From contig NC_058092.1 in the NCBI RefSeq assembly GCF_020171115.1, forward strand, positions 111,183,001 to 111,247,000: a stretch of 64,000 bases of DNA, read 5' to 3'. Positions 50,501 through 63,700 of the stretch are shown in pieces; position 1 is the stretch's first letter, and each line of letters begins with the position of its first letter. The stretch comes from Neogale vison (Eukaryota; Chordata; Mammalia; Carnivora; Mustelidae). Position numbers and translations under genes: made by a program. Under the pieces are notes generated by a model, which was not told the DNA's origin, searched no databases, and saw only the letters and a list, made by a program, of their open reading frames with translations.

Positions 50501-52218
50501 AAGTTGATATTCCAGGAGAGGCCTCTGAGGACAGTTGCCTGAAAAGCTAATTTAGGCTTCCAGTGAGATCCTAGAGCCATGTCAGGTTCAATTATCTGAC
50601 TCAGGACCATTGACTTGGGTGTCTGCCTGGATGGAGGTGATAAGGGTGTTTCAGACTGCGAATTTGCATCCAGAGTGGTCTCCAATTTTGGAGTGGGCTC
50701 ATAAGCTTTGTAGTTTTCTCCTAATCAGGAGGTTTTGGGCAACTATCATGGACAGAGTTTCCTTGGGGATGGCAGGCACAGTCCTATGGTGTGACTCTAG
50801 AGGCCCCATCCTGGAGGGCGTGTGATCCATGGTTTTAGGAGAGAGATCTGCAAACACAAAATCGGGATAGGATTAGTGGCAAGGTGTTCACAGTCCCAAT
50901 CCATAGACCTGGAGGGCAGTACATCATGAACTGTAAATCAGGTGACTCGAAGGCAGTAGCACAGGCTCTTGTGTCTGGATTGTGTGTCCACGATGGCCTT
51001 GGAATGCATGTGTGTCTCATGGGACCACGGGAGATTTTTCTTCTGAAGGTTCCTGGGGGCTCCCAATAGTGGGGTGGCTTTCTCAGGGATGCGAAGCGTG
51101 CTGTTTTCCCTCTTAGGGTTGCCCCAAAACAGGGATTCCAGTGAAGGGCTTTGGGTATGGGCACTTGGAAAATCCCACCAAGTGTTAGGATTTGGTCCTG
51201 GGGCATACCAAGCTTGCAATGCGGGATCCTGGAGGTGCAACTGAGAGCGTTTATTTGAAGGCATGCTCAAGCTGAGGGTCACAGTGGCTGCTTGTACCCA
51301 GGCAGCCCTCATGAGTGGGCATTGTCTCCTTGGCCATGGAGCTGGCTTCGACTTTGAGGTTTGAACGCCCATCCCAACTGCCAGGATATCTGCCATGGTG
51401 AAGGAGGAGCTCTCTATTGTGCTTCAGGTTCCCCCATTGGCAGGGATTTCAGCAAAGGTGTGGGGACAGATGCCTGAATACCAAGGATAGGAAGAGATGA
51501 CGGACTTGTGCCATAGCCAGTCTCACATGCTGGATATGGGCCCCGATCTCTGGGTGGCTGACACTGGGTCTTGGCTCCTGCTCTGTCAGACATAGCACTA
51601 GTGCCGTGCCCAGGGCAGCCTATAAATCGGGGTTCCCTTGAGCGCCGAGAAGATTGATCCTCATGTGGAGTTTCTGGGCAGACTCTTCTTTCTATGGGGA
51701 AGGCAGAATGTTGTGTTGTAACTCCAGAATTCCCTCTCAATAGGGCTTGTGGACCAGTAGGCTGAGGATGGAATTGTAAACCCAGCGATGGTTAAATTCA
51801 GTCAAGTGAAAGGCAGTTCCAGTGTGCAGCGATTGAATTGAAATCCAGCACCTGAGTAAGGGCGGATGTCAGATGTTTGCTCATGTTGGAGTTTGTGTCT
51901 ATGATGACTGACAAATGGAGTGGTGGCGTCAAGAGGCCATGGAGGATTTCCCACACTGGGCCTTGTGAGATGCTCCAAACAGGTTTCCTTCTACCGGACA
52001 GGGGCATTCTGGTTTGTTGTCTCCAGGGTTCCCCATGTGGAAAGTTTGTGTAGCTGAGCACTCCCGTATTGATGCCTGGAAACCACACCTCCACTGACCA
52101 TTGCAGCTTAGGAACATGGCAGGTTCATTCTGGTGGCTCTGGGTCGAAGTACCAAGGACTTATTTTGACATGGAATCTCATGAACATGGGTAACAATGCT
52201 GTTTTGTTACCTGGGAGT
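47554..52218 (-). repeat. Satellite array, class A, inverted (about 2.5 units)
   Basis: m1 anchors at 48,787 and 50,648 are 1,861 bp apart. A deletion of about 60 bp in m2 is visible at about 48,720, where ATGACAGAT runs into CTGTTTCCATC. Long minus-strand open frames, for example 202 codons at 49,126-49,734, are not kept in the other units. Confidence 0.88.
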
Positions 52219-52230
52219 TATTAGTCTGTC
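52208..52230. other. Orientation switch - to +, class A m2 against class A m4/m5
   Basis: Complement m2 (TTTTGTTACCTGGGAG) meets direct m4 end (TCTGTCATCTGTACAC) through a few unassigned bases (TTATTAG). The monomers involved, m2 then m4, are the same as on the two sides of the LINE-1 at 2.55-9.87 kb. Confidence 0.8.
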
Positions 52231-52594
52231 ATCTGTACACATCCTTGGTATTCAGGCACCTTTCCACAGAACGTTGCTGGAAACCCTGCCAATGGGGGTA
52301 CCTGAAGCACAATAGAGAAGTCCTCTTTCCATGGCAGGAAGCCTGGCTGTTGCGATGGGTGTCCAACCCTCAAAGTGGGAGCCAGCTGTATGGCCAATGA
52401 GACCACGCCCTCTCCTGAGGGCCCCCCTGGGCACAAACAGGCATGATGACCCTCAGCCTGAGCATGATTTCAAACAAGCCCTCTCAGTTACACAATTAGG
52501 ATGCTGCATTGCAGGCCTGGAACGCCCCTAGGCCCAATTCTTAACACTTGGTGGGATTTTCCAGGTGCCCAGACCCAGAGACCGTCTCTGGAAT

Positions 52595-52676
52595 CCCTGT
52601 TTTGGGGTACCCCTAAGTTGGAAAACAGCACTCTTCCCTGTTTTAAGGCACACCTATGATGGAAAAGAGCACTCTT
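52595..52676 (+). repeat. 41-bp tandem duplication in m6 of P2
   Basis: Two adjacent copies each start CCCTGTTTT and end AGCACTCTT, matching 10,386-10,467. The second copy has drifted (TTTTAAGGCACACC). Confidence 0.88.
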
Positions 52677-55202
52677 TTCTTCTCAGAAAAAAACACCAAT
52701 CTATGGAGAGCCACCAGGATCCTTAGAGAGGAAAAGCCTCGCATTGAACCATGAGACCACACCTACATTCAGAGCCCATACTGGACACATAATCCAGATA
52801 GAAAAGCCTGAGCTACCAGCTTCCAGTCACCCTAATTACAGTTACTGGCATGCTGCCCTCTAGGTCTATGCATTGGACCTGCAATCAACACGCCACTATC
52901 CCTAACCCAAATTTGTGTTTGCAGACTTCCCTCCCAAAACCATGGCTCTCATATCCTCAAGGATGGGGTCTCTGGAGCCTTACCATAGGACTGGGCCTGC
53001 CATCCCCAAGGAAACTGTGCCCATCACAGTTCCCCAAGGCCTCCAAGTTAGGAGAAATCTGCAAGGCCCCTGAGCCCACCCCAATATTGGAAGTGGCTCT
53101 GGATACAAATTCACAGTCTGAAACACCCTGATCACCAACATCCAGACAGACACCCATGTCAATGGTCCTTAGTCAGAAAATTGAACCTGACACCAAGGAT
53201 ATCACTGGAACCATTGATTAGGTTTCAAGCATCTGTCCTCAGAGGCCTGTTCTTGAATACCAAGTTAGGATACAACATACGTACCTTGAGCCCCAAAACA
53301 GAACATCTTTCCCAAGATGGAAACTGTGCACATAGACCTCTACCAAACCCTCAGGGTAGGAGGTTCCTTCATGACCCCTTAGTCATCAGTACATTCTAAG
53401 ACCTCCCTTATAACAAACCAGTATTGGGAGACCTCTGAAAGAGATTCCAAGTCAACTCATGGCCTTGGTATTTGGCCCCAGAACCACCAAAATGAACCTG
53501 TCATGTTCCTCAGCTGCAATGATCATTGGACGTTTGCTTTCCAGTCATCCATGTGGAAGGGCTCTGTTACCCAAACTTCTACATGAGGGACACTGGAGGA
53601 AAGAAACAGACTCCTTCTGTACATTAGAAGGAAACCTAGTTGTTTGGAGCATCTCACAATCCTAAGCGTGGGTAATCCTCCATGGCCTCTTAAAGCCACC
53701 CGTCCATTAGTCAGTCATCATAGACACAAACTCCAGTGTGAGCAAACATCTGATATCTGCCCTTACTCAGGTGCTGGATATCTCGTATAAGCTGCTGCAC
53801 ATTGGAACTGACTTCTGCTTGGCACTCAATTTAAGCATAGATGGTGTTTATAATTGCATTCTCACCCAAATTGTCCCCAAGCCCTCTTGATAGGGAATTC
53901 TGGAGCCACCATGCAGCATTTTACCTGCCCCATAGAAAGAAGAAGTGCTTCGTGAGTCTGTGCAGACACCCCACATGAGGATCAATCTGCTTGGCCCTCT
54001 AGAGAACCCCAATATATGGGCTTCTCTGGCCACTAGTGCTGTGTCTGACAGAGCCTGAGCCCAGACCTCCTGTCAGCCACCCAGAGATTGGGGCCCGTAT
54101 CCAGCATGTGAGAACGGCCATGGCTCAAATATGTCATCTCTACGCATCCTTGATATTCAGGCATCTGTCCCCAGACCTTTACTGGAAATCCTGCCTATGG
54201 GGGAACATGAAGCACAATAGAGATTTCCTCATTCCCCATGGCTGGAATCCTGGCCATTGGAATGGGTGTCCATCCCTCAGGGTGGGAGCCAGCACATGGG
54301 CAATGGGACCACGCCCACTCCTGAGGGCCTCCCTGGGCACAAACAGGCATTGTGATGCTCAGCCTGAGCATGCTTTCAAACAAGCCCTCACAGTTCCACC
54401 ACCAGGATCCTGCATTGCAGGCCTGGTATGCTCGTAGGCCCAAATCTTAACCCTTGGTGGGATTTTCCAGGCGCCCAGACCCAGAGCCCATCTCTGGAAT
54501 CCCTGTTTTGGGGCACCCCTAAGATCGAAAATAGCACTCTTCCCATCCCGAAAAGCCATCAAACTATTGGGAGCCGCCAGTATCCTTAGAGAGGAAAAAT
54601 CTCCCATGGACCCATGAGAACACAGCTGCATTCCGAGGCCACCCTGGACACACAATCTAGATATAAAAGCCTGTGCTTTCGCCTTCGAGTCACTGGAATT
54701 ACTGTTCTTGACGAGTAGACCTCCAGGTCTACACATTGCCCTGCGATAACCTCATCAATAAACCTAACCCGAGTTTGTGTTTGCAGACTTCTCTCCCAAA
54801 ACCATGGCTCACATGCCCTCCAGGGTGGGGTCTCTGGAGCCACACCACAGGACTGTGCCTGCCATCCCCATGGAAATTGTGTCTGTCACAGTTACCCAAA
54901 CCCTCCAGAGTAGGTTGAAACATGCAAGGCCCCTGTGGCCACCCCGATATTGGAGTCTACTGTGGACAGAAGTGCAGAGTCTGAAACACCCTGATCACCT
55001 ACATCCAGGCAGACACCCAAGTCAACTGTCCTAAGTCTGAAGATTGAACCTCTCATGCCCCTGGGACCTCATTGGAATCTTAGGTTAGGTTGTCAGGCAT
55101 GTATCTTCAGATGCCTGTTCTTGAATACAAACTTATGATACAGCATGTGGTCCCTGAGCCACACAACACTACATCTCCTGCCCTCAGAAGGTAACCGTGC
55201 TT

Positions 55203-55260
55203 TTGGACCTGTGTTAAACCCTCAGGTCCAAGGGTTTAACTGTGTTAAACTCCTCAGGGT
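55203..55260 (+). repeat. Small inverted plus direct duplication in m2
   Basis: GTTAAACCCT (55,213-55,222) is followed by its exact complement AGGGTTTAAC (55,231-55,240), then by TGTGTTAAACTCCTCAG, a direct second copy. An outer pair TTGGACCT / AGGTCCAA also fits. The P1 counterpart near 13,170 has none of the roughly 31 extra bases. Confidence 0.88.
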
Positions 55261-55688
55261 AGGAGAACCCTGCAGGCACCTTAGCCACCAACACATTCTA
55301 AGATCTACCTGGTAAAAACTCGGCATTGTAACCCATCTGCAAGAGATTCCATATCAACTCAAGACCTTGGTATTTCACCCCAGAGCCACCCTAAAGAACC
55401 TGCCATGTTCCTTAGCTGCATTCATCAATGGAGGTGTGCTTTCCAGGCATTTATGCGGAAGAGCTCGGCTACCCATACTTTTCACATGGGGGACCCTGGA
55501 GGAAACAAATCAGACTCCACCTGTCCAGTAGAAAAAACAACCTTGCTGTTTGGAGCATCTCACATGCATCAGCATGGGGAATCCTCCATGGCCTCTTGAT
55601 GCCACTCCTCCATCTCTCAGTCATCATAGACACAAACTCGAGTGTGAGCAAACATCTGACATCCACCCTTACTCAGGTGCTGGATATT

Positions 55689-58600
55689 TCATTTGTTGGC
55701 AATCATAGATACAAACTCTATCATGAGCAGACATCTGACCCTCGCCCGTACTCAGATGCTGGAGATCTCGGAACAACCGATACACATGGGAACAACCATG
55801 TGCGCGACACTGAGATTAACCATAGCTTGTATTTTCAGCCTTCTGTTCTCACACTCCTCGCTTTCAAGTCCCCTATATTGGAAATTTGGGGGTGCCGTAT
55901 GGGTCTGCGTGAAACCCTACATAAGGTTCCACCAGCACAGCCCTCTATGGCACCCCTATATCATAGGCCATCCTGTGCACGAATGCTCTGCCTGACACAG
56001 CTCAAGCCCCAACCTCCTGGTAGCCACCCAGATAGTGGACCCCATATCCGGCAGGTGTGACCTTCCTTGACCTGAGTCCTTCATCTCAAACCAATCTGGG
56101 TATTCACGTACCTGTCCCAGAACATAGATCAAATTCCTGTGCATGTGGGAACCTGAAGCACAAAAGAGTACTCCTCCTTCCCCATGGCAGGAAAACTAAA
56201 TGTGGAGATGATGGTCCAACCCTCAGATTGGGATCCAGGTGCATGGAAAAAGAGACAACGCCTACTCAGGATGGGAAGTTGGGCACAAACAGGCATTGTG
56301 ACCCTCACCCTGAGACCCATTTCCAACAAGTCCCCGTGGGAGCTGGACCAGTGCCCCACAGAGCGGGCCTGTCATGCCCCTAGGCCCAAACCCTAAGCCT
56401 TTGTAAGGTTATCCAGGCACAGGGACCTAGAACCCATCTCTGCAATCCCTGTGTTGACAGGAACCCTGACATGGTAAACCGCGCTCTCTCCTTCCCAGTA
56501 AGACACCAAACTCTTGGGTGCCGGTCTGAATTCCCAGATAGGTAGAATATCCCATGGACACATGAGGGCACCCCACCATTCCGAGGCCATCCTGGACACA
56601 ATCCAGACAGAAAAGCCTTTGCTCCTGCCTCCCAGCTGCACAAATTTCAAATCCCGAGGAGCTGCCCTCAGGGTCTTCAGATAGGGCCTGCCATCACCTC
56701 ACACCTAACTCTTACACAATTTTGTTTCTGAAGAATTTGGTTGGTCCCAGAGCCCTTAACCACATGCCCTGCAGGATGGGGCCACAAGAACCACACTACA
56801 TCACTGGGCCTTCTCTATGGAGGAAACTCTGCCATCTCAGTTGCCCAAACCCTCCAGATTAGCAGAAATCTGCAAGCCCCCTGAGCCCACCCCAATTTCA
56901 TAGGCCTCTCTGGAAAAAATGCACAGTCTGACACAGCCTCAGCACCTACCTCCAGGAAGACTCGCAGGTCAAAGTCCCTAAGTCCAAAGGTTGAACATGA
57001 CATGCCCCTACAACCTCATCAGAACCCTAGCCTAGCTATTCAGGCCTCTGTGCCTAGAGGTCTGTTCTTGAAATCCAACATATGATCCGACATGTGGTCC
57101 CTGAGCCATAAAAGAGAACCCCTCTTGGCTCCTGGGAACTGGGTCTAACCCTCAGGTAGGAGAATCCTGTATGGCTGCAGACCCACCACCACATTCTAAG
57201 GTTTCCCTGGACGCCAAGCAGCATGTGACTCATTAGACTGAGAACATCCGTCAACTTAGATCGCTTGGAAATTGGAACCAGACCAGCGGATCAAGCCTGC
57301 CCTGTTCCTCGGCTGCAATGGTAATGCAAGGAAGGCTTCTCAGGCCTCCATTCAGAGAGCACTGTTATCGAATCTTTCTATACGGGGGACACTGGAGCCC
57401 TGTAAGCGGACTTCCCCTTTCCCGCAGTAGGACATCTTTCTGTTTGAAGCAGCTCACAAGGTCCTGCTTGGGAAAACCTCCCAGAATTCTTGAGGCCACC
57501 CCACAATTCTTTGACCATCATGGATACAAACTCCAGCGTGAGCAGAAGTCTGACCCTCGCCCATAATCAGGTGCTGGAGATCTCGAAACAACCACTGCAC
57601 ATTGTAATGGCCATGTGCTCTGCACTGAGCTTATCCATGGCTTTTGTTTTCAGACTTCTGTCCTCACACTCCTCGCCTACAAGCCCTCCATATTGGGAAT
57701 TCTGGAGCCACAGTGCACCCTTCTGACTGCCCACCAGAAAGAAGTGCCCTATGGGTCTTCACCGAAACCCACATGAGGATTGTCCTGCACGGCCCTCAAC
57801 GGCATCCCAATATAATAGGCTGACCTCTGCATAAATGGTCTGTCCAACACAGCCCGATCCCCGACCTCCTCTCAGCCACCCATATAGAGGGCCCCATATC
57901 CTGAAGGTGGGTCCAGCCTTGGCCTGAGACCATTATCTCGAAGCAACCTGGGTATTCAGGCACCTGTCCCAGACTTAGCTCAAATTCCTGTCCATAAGGG
58001 ACCCTGAAGCACAAAAGAGTGATCCTCCTTCCCCATGGTCAGAAAACTGAATGTTGAGATGGTTGTCCAACCCTCAGAGTGGGAGCCAAATGCATAGCCC
58101 ATGAGACCACGCCTACACAGGATGGGCAGCTGGGCACAAACAGGCATGGTGACCCTCAGAATGAGACCCTTTTCCAAAGATCCCCCTTGGGAGTTGGACC
58201 AGGATCCCACAGAGAGAGCGTGTCATGCCCCTAGGCCCAAAATTGAAGCCTTGGTTGGGTTTTCCCAATGCCTGGACCCAGAACCAATCTCTGGAATCCC
58301 TGTTTGGACAGGACCCCTGAGATAGAAAACAACGTTTTCCTCTTCCCCAGAAAGAAATCAAACTCTTGGGTGCCAAGCAGAATCCCCAGAGTGGAAGAAT
58401 ACCCCATGGAACCATGAGGTCACCCCTCCATCTTGTGGCCATCCTAGACACACAATCCAGACAGAAAACCCTGTGCTCCTCCCTCCCAGCCACAGGAGTT
58501 TCAAATCTCGAGGAGCTTCCCTCAGGGCCTGCAGAACGGGACTGCCATCACCGCGCTCTTAACTCTTATCCGAGATTGTGTCTGAAGTCTTTGGCCCCAA

Positions 58601-60690
58601 AGTCCTGACCCACGTGCCCTCCAGGATGGGGCCTCGAGAAACACACGACATCACTGGTCCTGCTCTCCCGAGGAAACTCTGCCCATCTCAGTTTCCCAAA
58701 ACGTCACGATTAGGAGAAAACTGTAAGGCCCCTGAGTGCACCCCAATTTCATAGGCCGCTCTGGAGAAAATGAACAGCCTGACTCAGCCTCAGCACCTAC
58801 CTCCAGGATGACATGCAGGTCAACGGCACTGAGTCTGAAGATTGAACTTACCGTGCCCCTAAAACCTCAGAACCATAGCTTAGGTTTTGAGACCTCTCTC
58901 CACAGAGGCCTGTTCTGGAAGTTTAAGCATATGGTCCAACCTGTGGTCCATGAGCCGTACAAGAGAACACCTCCTGTCCTGAAAAGGAAACCTGGCTCCT
59001 GGGAACTGGGTCTAATCCTCAGGGTAGAGAATCCTGCATGACCCGAGAGGCGACACCACATTCTAAGGTCTCCCTGGATACCAAGCAGCATTGGGACCTG
59101 TTGGACTGAGAACTTCCATCAATGCTGATCACTTGGAACTTGGAATCAGTGTCATTGGTTCAAGCCTGCCCTGTTCCTCAGCTGCAAAGGTAACACGAGA
59201 TGGGCTTCCCAGGTCTCCATTCAGAGAGCACTGCTATCGAATCTTCCATATGGGGGACCCTGGACCCCTGTAAGCAGACTTCTGCTGTTCCACATTAGGA
59301 CACCTTGATGTTTGGAGCAGCTCACAAGCTCCAGCTTGGAAAAACCTCCAAGAATTCTTGAGGCCACCCCACCATTCGTTGGCCATCACTGATAAAAACT
59401 CCAGCGTGAGCAGACATCTGACCCTCGCCCAGGTGCTGGAGATCTTGAAACATCTGCTACACATTGGAATGAACATGTGTTCGGCACTGAGCTTAACTGT
59501 AACTTGTGTTTTCAGGCTTTTGTCCTCACACTCCTCGCCTGCAAGCCCTCCAACTTGGATATTCTGGAGCCATAATGCAGCCATCTGACTGCTCACTGAT
59601 AGAAGTGCCTTAATGGTCTGTGCAGAAATCCCACATGAGGATCCAGTTGCACAGCTCTAACGGCACCCCAATATCATAGGCTGCCCTCTGCACGAATGTT
59701 CTGTCTGACACAGCTCAAGCCCAACCTCCTGTCAGCCACCCAGACAGTGGGTCCCATTTTCTGCAGGTGGTTCCTGCCTTGGCCCAAGGACCTCATCTCG
59801 AAGCAACCTGGGTATTCAGGTACCTGTCCCTGAACTTAGCTCAAATTCCTGCCCATGGGGGACCCTGAAGCATAAAAAAGTACACCTCCTTCCCCATGGC
59901 AGGAAAACTGAATGTTGAGATGGCTGTCTAACCCTCAGAGTGGGAGCTAAGTGCATGGCCCTTGAGGCCACAACCACTCAGCATGGGCATCTGGGCACAA
60001 ACAGGCACTATGACCCTCAGCCTGAGAACCATTTCCAACAAGCCCACTCGGGAGCTGTACCAGGAAAACAGAGCGGGCCTGTCATGCCTCTAGGCCCAAA
60101 TCCTAAGCCTTGTTGGGGTGATCCAGGCTCCCTAACCCAGGACCCATCTCTGGAATGCCAGTTTGAACGGGACCCCTGACAGGGAAAACCGCGCTCCCCC
60201 CATCCCCCAGAAAGACACCAAACTCTTGGGTGCTGAGCAGAATTCCCAGAGAGGTAGAATCTCACATGGACCCATGAGGCCACCCCTCCATTTCGTGGCC
60301 ATCTTAGACAAACAAATCAGACAGAAAAGCCTGTGCTCCTGATTCCCAGCCGTCCGAATTTCAAATCCAGAGGAGCTGCCCTCGGGGTTTGCAGATCGGG
60401 TCTGCCATCACCTCGAACCTAACTCTTACCTGAGTTTGTGTCTGAAGACTTTGGCCCCAAAATCCTGACCCATATGCCCTCCAGGATGGGGCCTCCAAGA
60501 CCACAACACATCACTGGGCCTTCTCTCCCGAGGAATCTCAGCCCATCTCAGTTTCCCAAACCCACCAGATTAGGAGAAACCTGCAAGGCCCCTACGCCCA
60601 CCCCAATTTCATAGGCCACTCCAAAAAAAAAAAAAATGAAAAGTCTGACACAGCCTCAGAACTTACCTCCAGGAAGAAACACAGGTCAAC
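55689..60690 (+). repeat. Satellite array, class B (about 2.7 units, P2)
   Basis: The m1 marker TTTCATAGGC is at about 56,897, 58,747 and 60,608, spacing about 1.85-1.86 kb. It opens with the same out-of-register m3 junction as P1 (GGATATTTCATTTGTTGGC). An A-run of 14 at about 60,624-60,637 expands a shorter A tract seen in the other B copies. It ends in m1 at the orientation switch. Confidence 0.87.
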
Positions 60691-60705
60691 GGGAAGGGAT
60701 GAATG
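60680..60705. other. Orientation switch + to -, class B m1 against class C m4
   Basis: B(+) m1 ends near AAACACAGGTCAACGGGA and continues into complement C m4 (GGATGAATGG, later TGTCGGAAGGTCTGGGCTC). It is the reverse complement of the 24.03-kb junction at roughly four of five bases by eye. Confidence 0.85.
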
Positions 60706-63700
60706 GCCTGAACCATGACGGGTCTGATGAGCTGGGTGTGGAGCCAACTGTCTCGGTGTCTGTCGGAAGGTCTGGGCTCAGGCTATGTAAGACAGACCAT
60801 TAGTGCTTAGGGTAGCCTATTCAATAGGGGTGTTGCCGAGGGCCAAGCAGGTTGATTTTCATTTGGGGTTTCTGAACAATACCATAGACAATGTTTTTCT
60901 TTGGGGGGCAGGCAGAGTGCTTCGTTGTGGCCCCAGAATTCCCAATCTGGAGGGCTTGTGGGCCAGGAGTGTGAGGACGGAAGTCTGAAAACACAAGCTA
61001 CGGTGAGGTTTGGAGCCAAAGGCACGGCAGGCCCACTCTGCAGAGGCTGAGTTAAAATATCCTGCATCTGAAGTCAGGGTGAGTATCAGATGTTGGCTAA
61101 GGCTGCAGTTTGTGTCCATGATGGCACCTTCATGAAGCGGGGTCCTCATGAGGCCAAGGAAGTTTTCTCATGCTGAGTTTGGAGGTTGCCCCAAACCACA
61201 AGGTTTCCTTCTGTGGGACAGTCGAGTCCTGTTGGATGGCTCCTGGACATCCCATATGGAAGGACTGGAGAGCAGGGTTTGAAGGATGGATCCCTCTACA
61301 GCATGCCTCACATTCCCATTAGCCATTAGCGACAAGACATGTTTGATCTGCTGGCTCTGGGGCAAGCTACCAGGAGGCTGAGTTGAAATGGACTCTCCTG
61401 AGGATGCATCATAATGTGGGTGTGTGTCCATGGAGACCTTGAAATGTGCTGGTGGTTCAGGGGCCCTGCGGAATTCGCCTACACGAAGGGTTTGATACAG
61501 CTCCAATAAGAAAGCTCCCCATGTGGAGACGAGAGAGGTTCGGTTTGGTGCCTCAGAAAAGCCCTATATTCTGGTCTTCGAAACCAGTCCTCTGAGGATG
61601 GACACCTGGAAACCAAAGCTATGGTTCAGATTAGGGCCTAGGGGCCTGTCCATTTCAATATTCTGTCTCTGGGGACACTGTCTGAGTGTCTAAGTGGAGA
61701 TAGTTGCTCAGCTAGTGTCAGAGTGCCCCTCTTAATCCAGGGCGGCCTATACTATTGGGATATCCTCAGGGGCCTTGGAGGTTTTCCCTAACCTGTAGCT
61801 TTGTGGTCAATGGATTGGGCACAATTTCCTTGAGGAGGACAGGCACAATCTTTCGGTGTGGCTCCAGAGGCGCTATCCTGGAGGTTGTGTAGGTCCAGGC
61901 TGTGGGCACAGAAGTGAAAACACAAACTCGGCTTAGGAGTGGCACTGTGGGCATGGTAGTCTGGATCTACAGACTGAGAGGGAGCTCCTCAGCTTATGAA
62001 CGAAGGGTGAGTGGGAGGCGTTCCTTCAGGATTTTGTCTCTGGATGTTGTGTCCAGGATAGCCGTGGATTGTAGGGGTGGCCTCAGGGACTATAGACGAG
62101 TATCCCCCTCTGGGGTTTGGTCCCAGCTCCCAAGAGTTTGGGGTCATTTTGTGGGAAGGGTGGAGACCTGTTGTCTGGCTCAGGTGTCTCTCCAAGAAAG
62201 GGATTTCAGAAAAGAGCCCCAGGCACAGGTGACTGGAAAACTCAAACACTAGTGAGGATTGGGTGCATACGGGCTTGGAAAGCCCCATATGTGGGCTCTT
62301 GGTCCAGGCCCTGACAGGGCTCATGCTGAGCGTCACAATGTGTGTTGGTGCCCAAGGCGGCCCTCAAGTTTGCACGTGGCATCAGGGGCAATGAATGTTT
62401 CTCCTATCCTGAAGCTGTGACTCCATGCCAACAGCAAGCTTTACAACCATGGGGAAGGAAGAGTTCTGATTTGTGCTTCGGATACGCAACTGTATGGGGA
62501 ATTGATATAATATCTAGGTTCAGATGTCTGAAAACCCAGGTTGGGAAGAGATTACGGTATAAGGCCATGACGTGTCCGATGTGCTGGGTGTGTGGCCAGC
62601 TGTCTCCTTGTCTGTCTGGACGTCTGGCTTCAGGCTGTGTCAGACAGAGCATTAGTGCCCAGAGAAGCCTCTCCAATTGGTGCGGGGTCGAGGTCCGAGC
62701 AGGTTGATCCTCATTTGGGGTTTCTGGAGAGCCCCATAAGGCAACATTTTTCATCTGGTGGGCAGGCTCTGGGCTGGGTTGTGGTTCCGGAATTCCTAGT
62801 CTGGAGGGCTTGTTTGCCAGGAGTGTGTGGAAGGAATTCTGAAAACACAAGCTAGCATGAGGTTTGGGACCGAGGACACAGCAGGCCCATTCTGCAGAGG
62901 CTGAATTGAGATCTCCTGCATTGAGGTTATGTCAAGTATGAGACGTTGACTCAGGCTAGAGTTTTTGTCCATGATGGCCTCTTCCTGAAGGGGGTGGTGA
63001 CTTCATGAGGTCAGGGATGTTTCCCTACGATGGGATTTGTGAACTACTCCAAACCTGAAGGTTTCCTTCTGCAAGATAGTCGAATCCTCTTGGATGGTTC
63101 CAGGATACCCCATATGGAAAGACTCGAGAGCAGGGGTCTAAGCATGGATGCCTGGGAATACCACCTCACATTCCCACTGTTTAGTCAGGACAAGGCAGGC
63201 TCAATCTGCGGGCTCTTGGGTGAGCTACCCAGAGGGGTGAGTTGAAATGGACTCTCCTGAGAATGGGTCATAATGTGGGTTGGTGGCCTTGGAGACCTTG
63301 GAATGTGGCGGTGGCTCAGGGACTCTGCAGGATTCCCCAACCTGAAGGGTTTGACACAGCTCCAACAAGGAAGCTTCCCATGTGGAGACGAGAGGTGTTC
63401 TGCTCGGTGCCTCAGGAAAGCCCCATATCCTGTTCTTTGAACCAAAGCCTCTGAGAACTGACACCTGGAAACCAAAGCAAGAGCTCAGATTAGGGCCTAG
63501 GGGCCTGTCCAGTTCAACCTTCTGTCTCTGTGGACATCAGTCTGTATGCCTTCATGGAGGTAGTTGCTCAGCTTGATTCAGAATGCCACTGTGTGTCCAG
63601 GGTGGCTGACAGTAGTGGGATGTCCTCGAGGGCCATGAGGTTTCTCCTATTCTGTAGGGTTGTGGCCAATGGAATGAGCACAGTTTCCTAGGAGAGAGCA

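Larger units (their letters stand above)
52219..55688 (+). repeat. Satellite array, class A (right paralogue P2)
   Basis: Colinear with P1 from about 10,022, offset about 42.2 kb before the SINE and about 42.0 kb after it. m1 anchors lie at about 52,925 and 54,784. It shares the 41-bp m6 duplication (52,595-52,676), the CTCTAGGTCTATGCATTGGA variant and the A-to-B junction with P1, and lacks the P1 SINE. Confidence 0.88.

Noticed and set aside
55428..56060. 210-codon open frame crossing the A/B junction
   Set aside because: It is a chance frame over an illegitimate join. The MEHLT- and PPLH-like peptide strings recur only because the DNA repeats.
60610..60650. Poly(A) tail of a retrocopy
   Set aside because: The A-run expands an A tract already present in the other class B copies of m1, with satellite on both sides and no target duplication.
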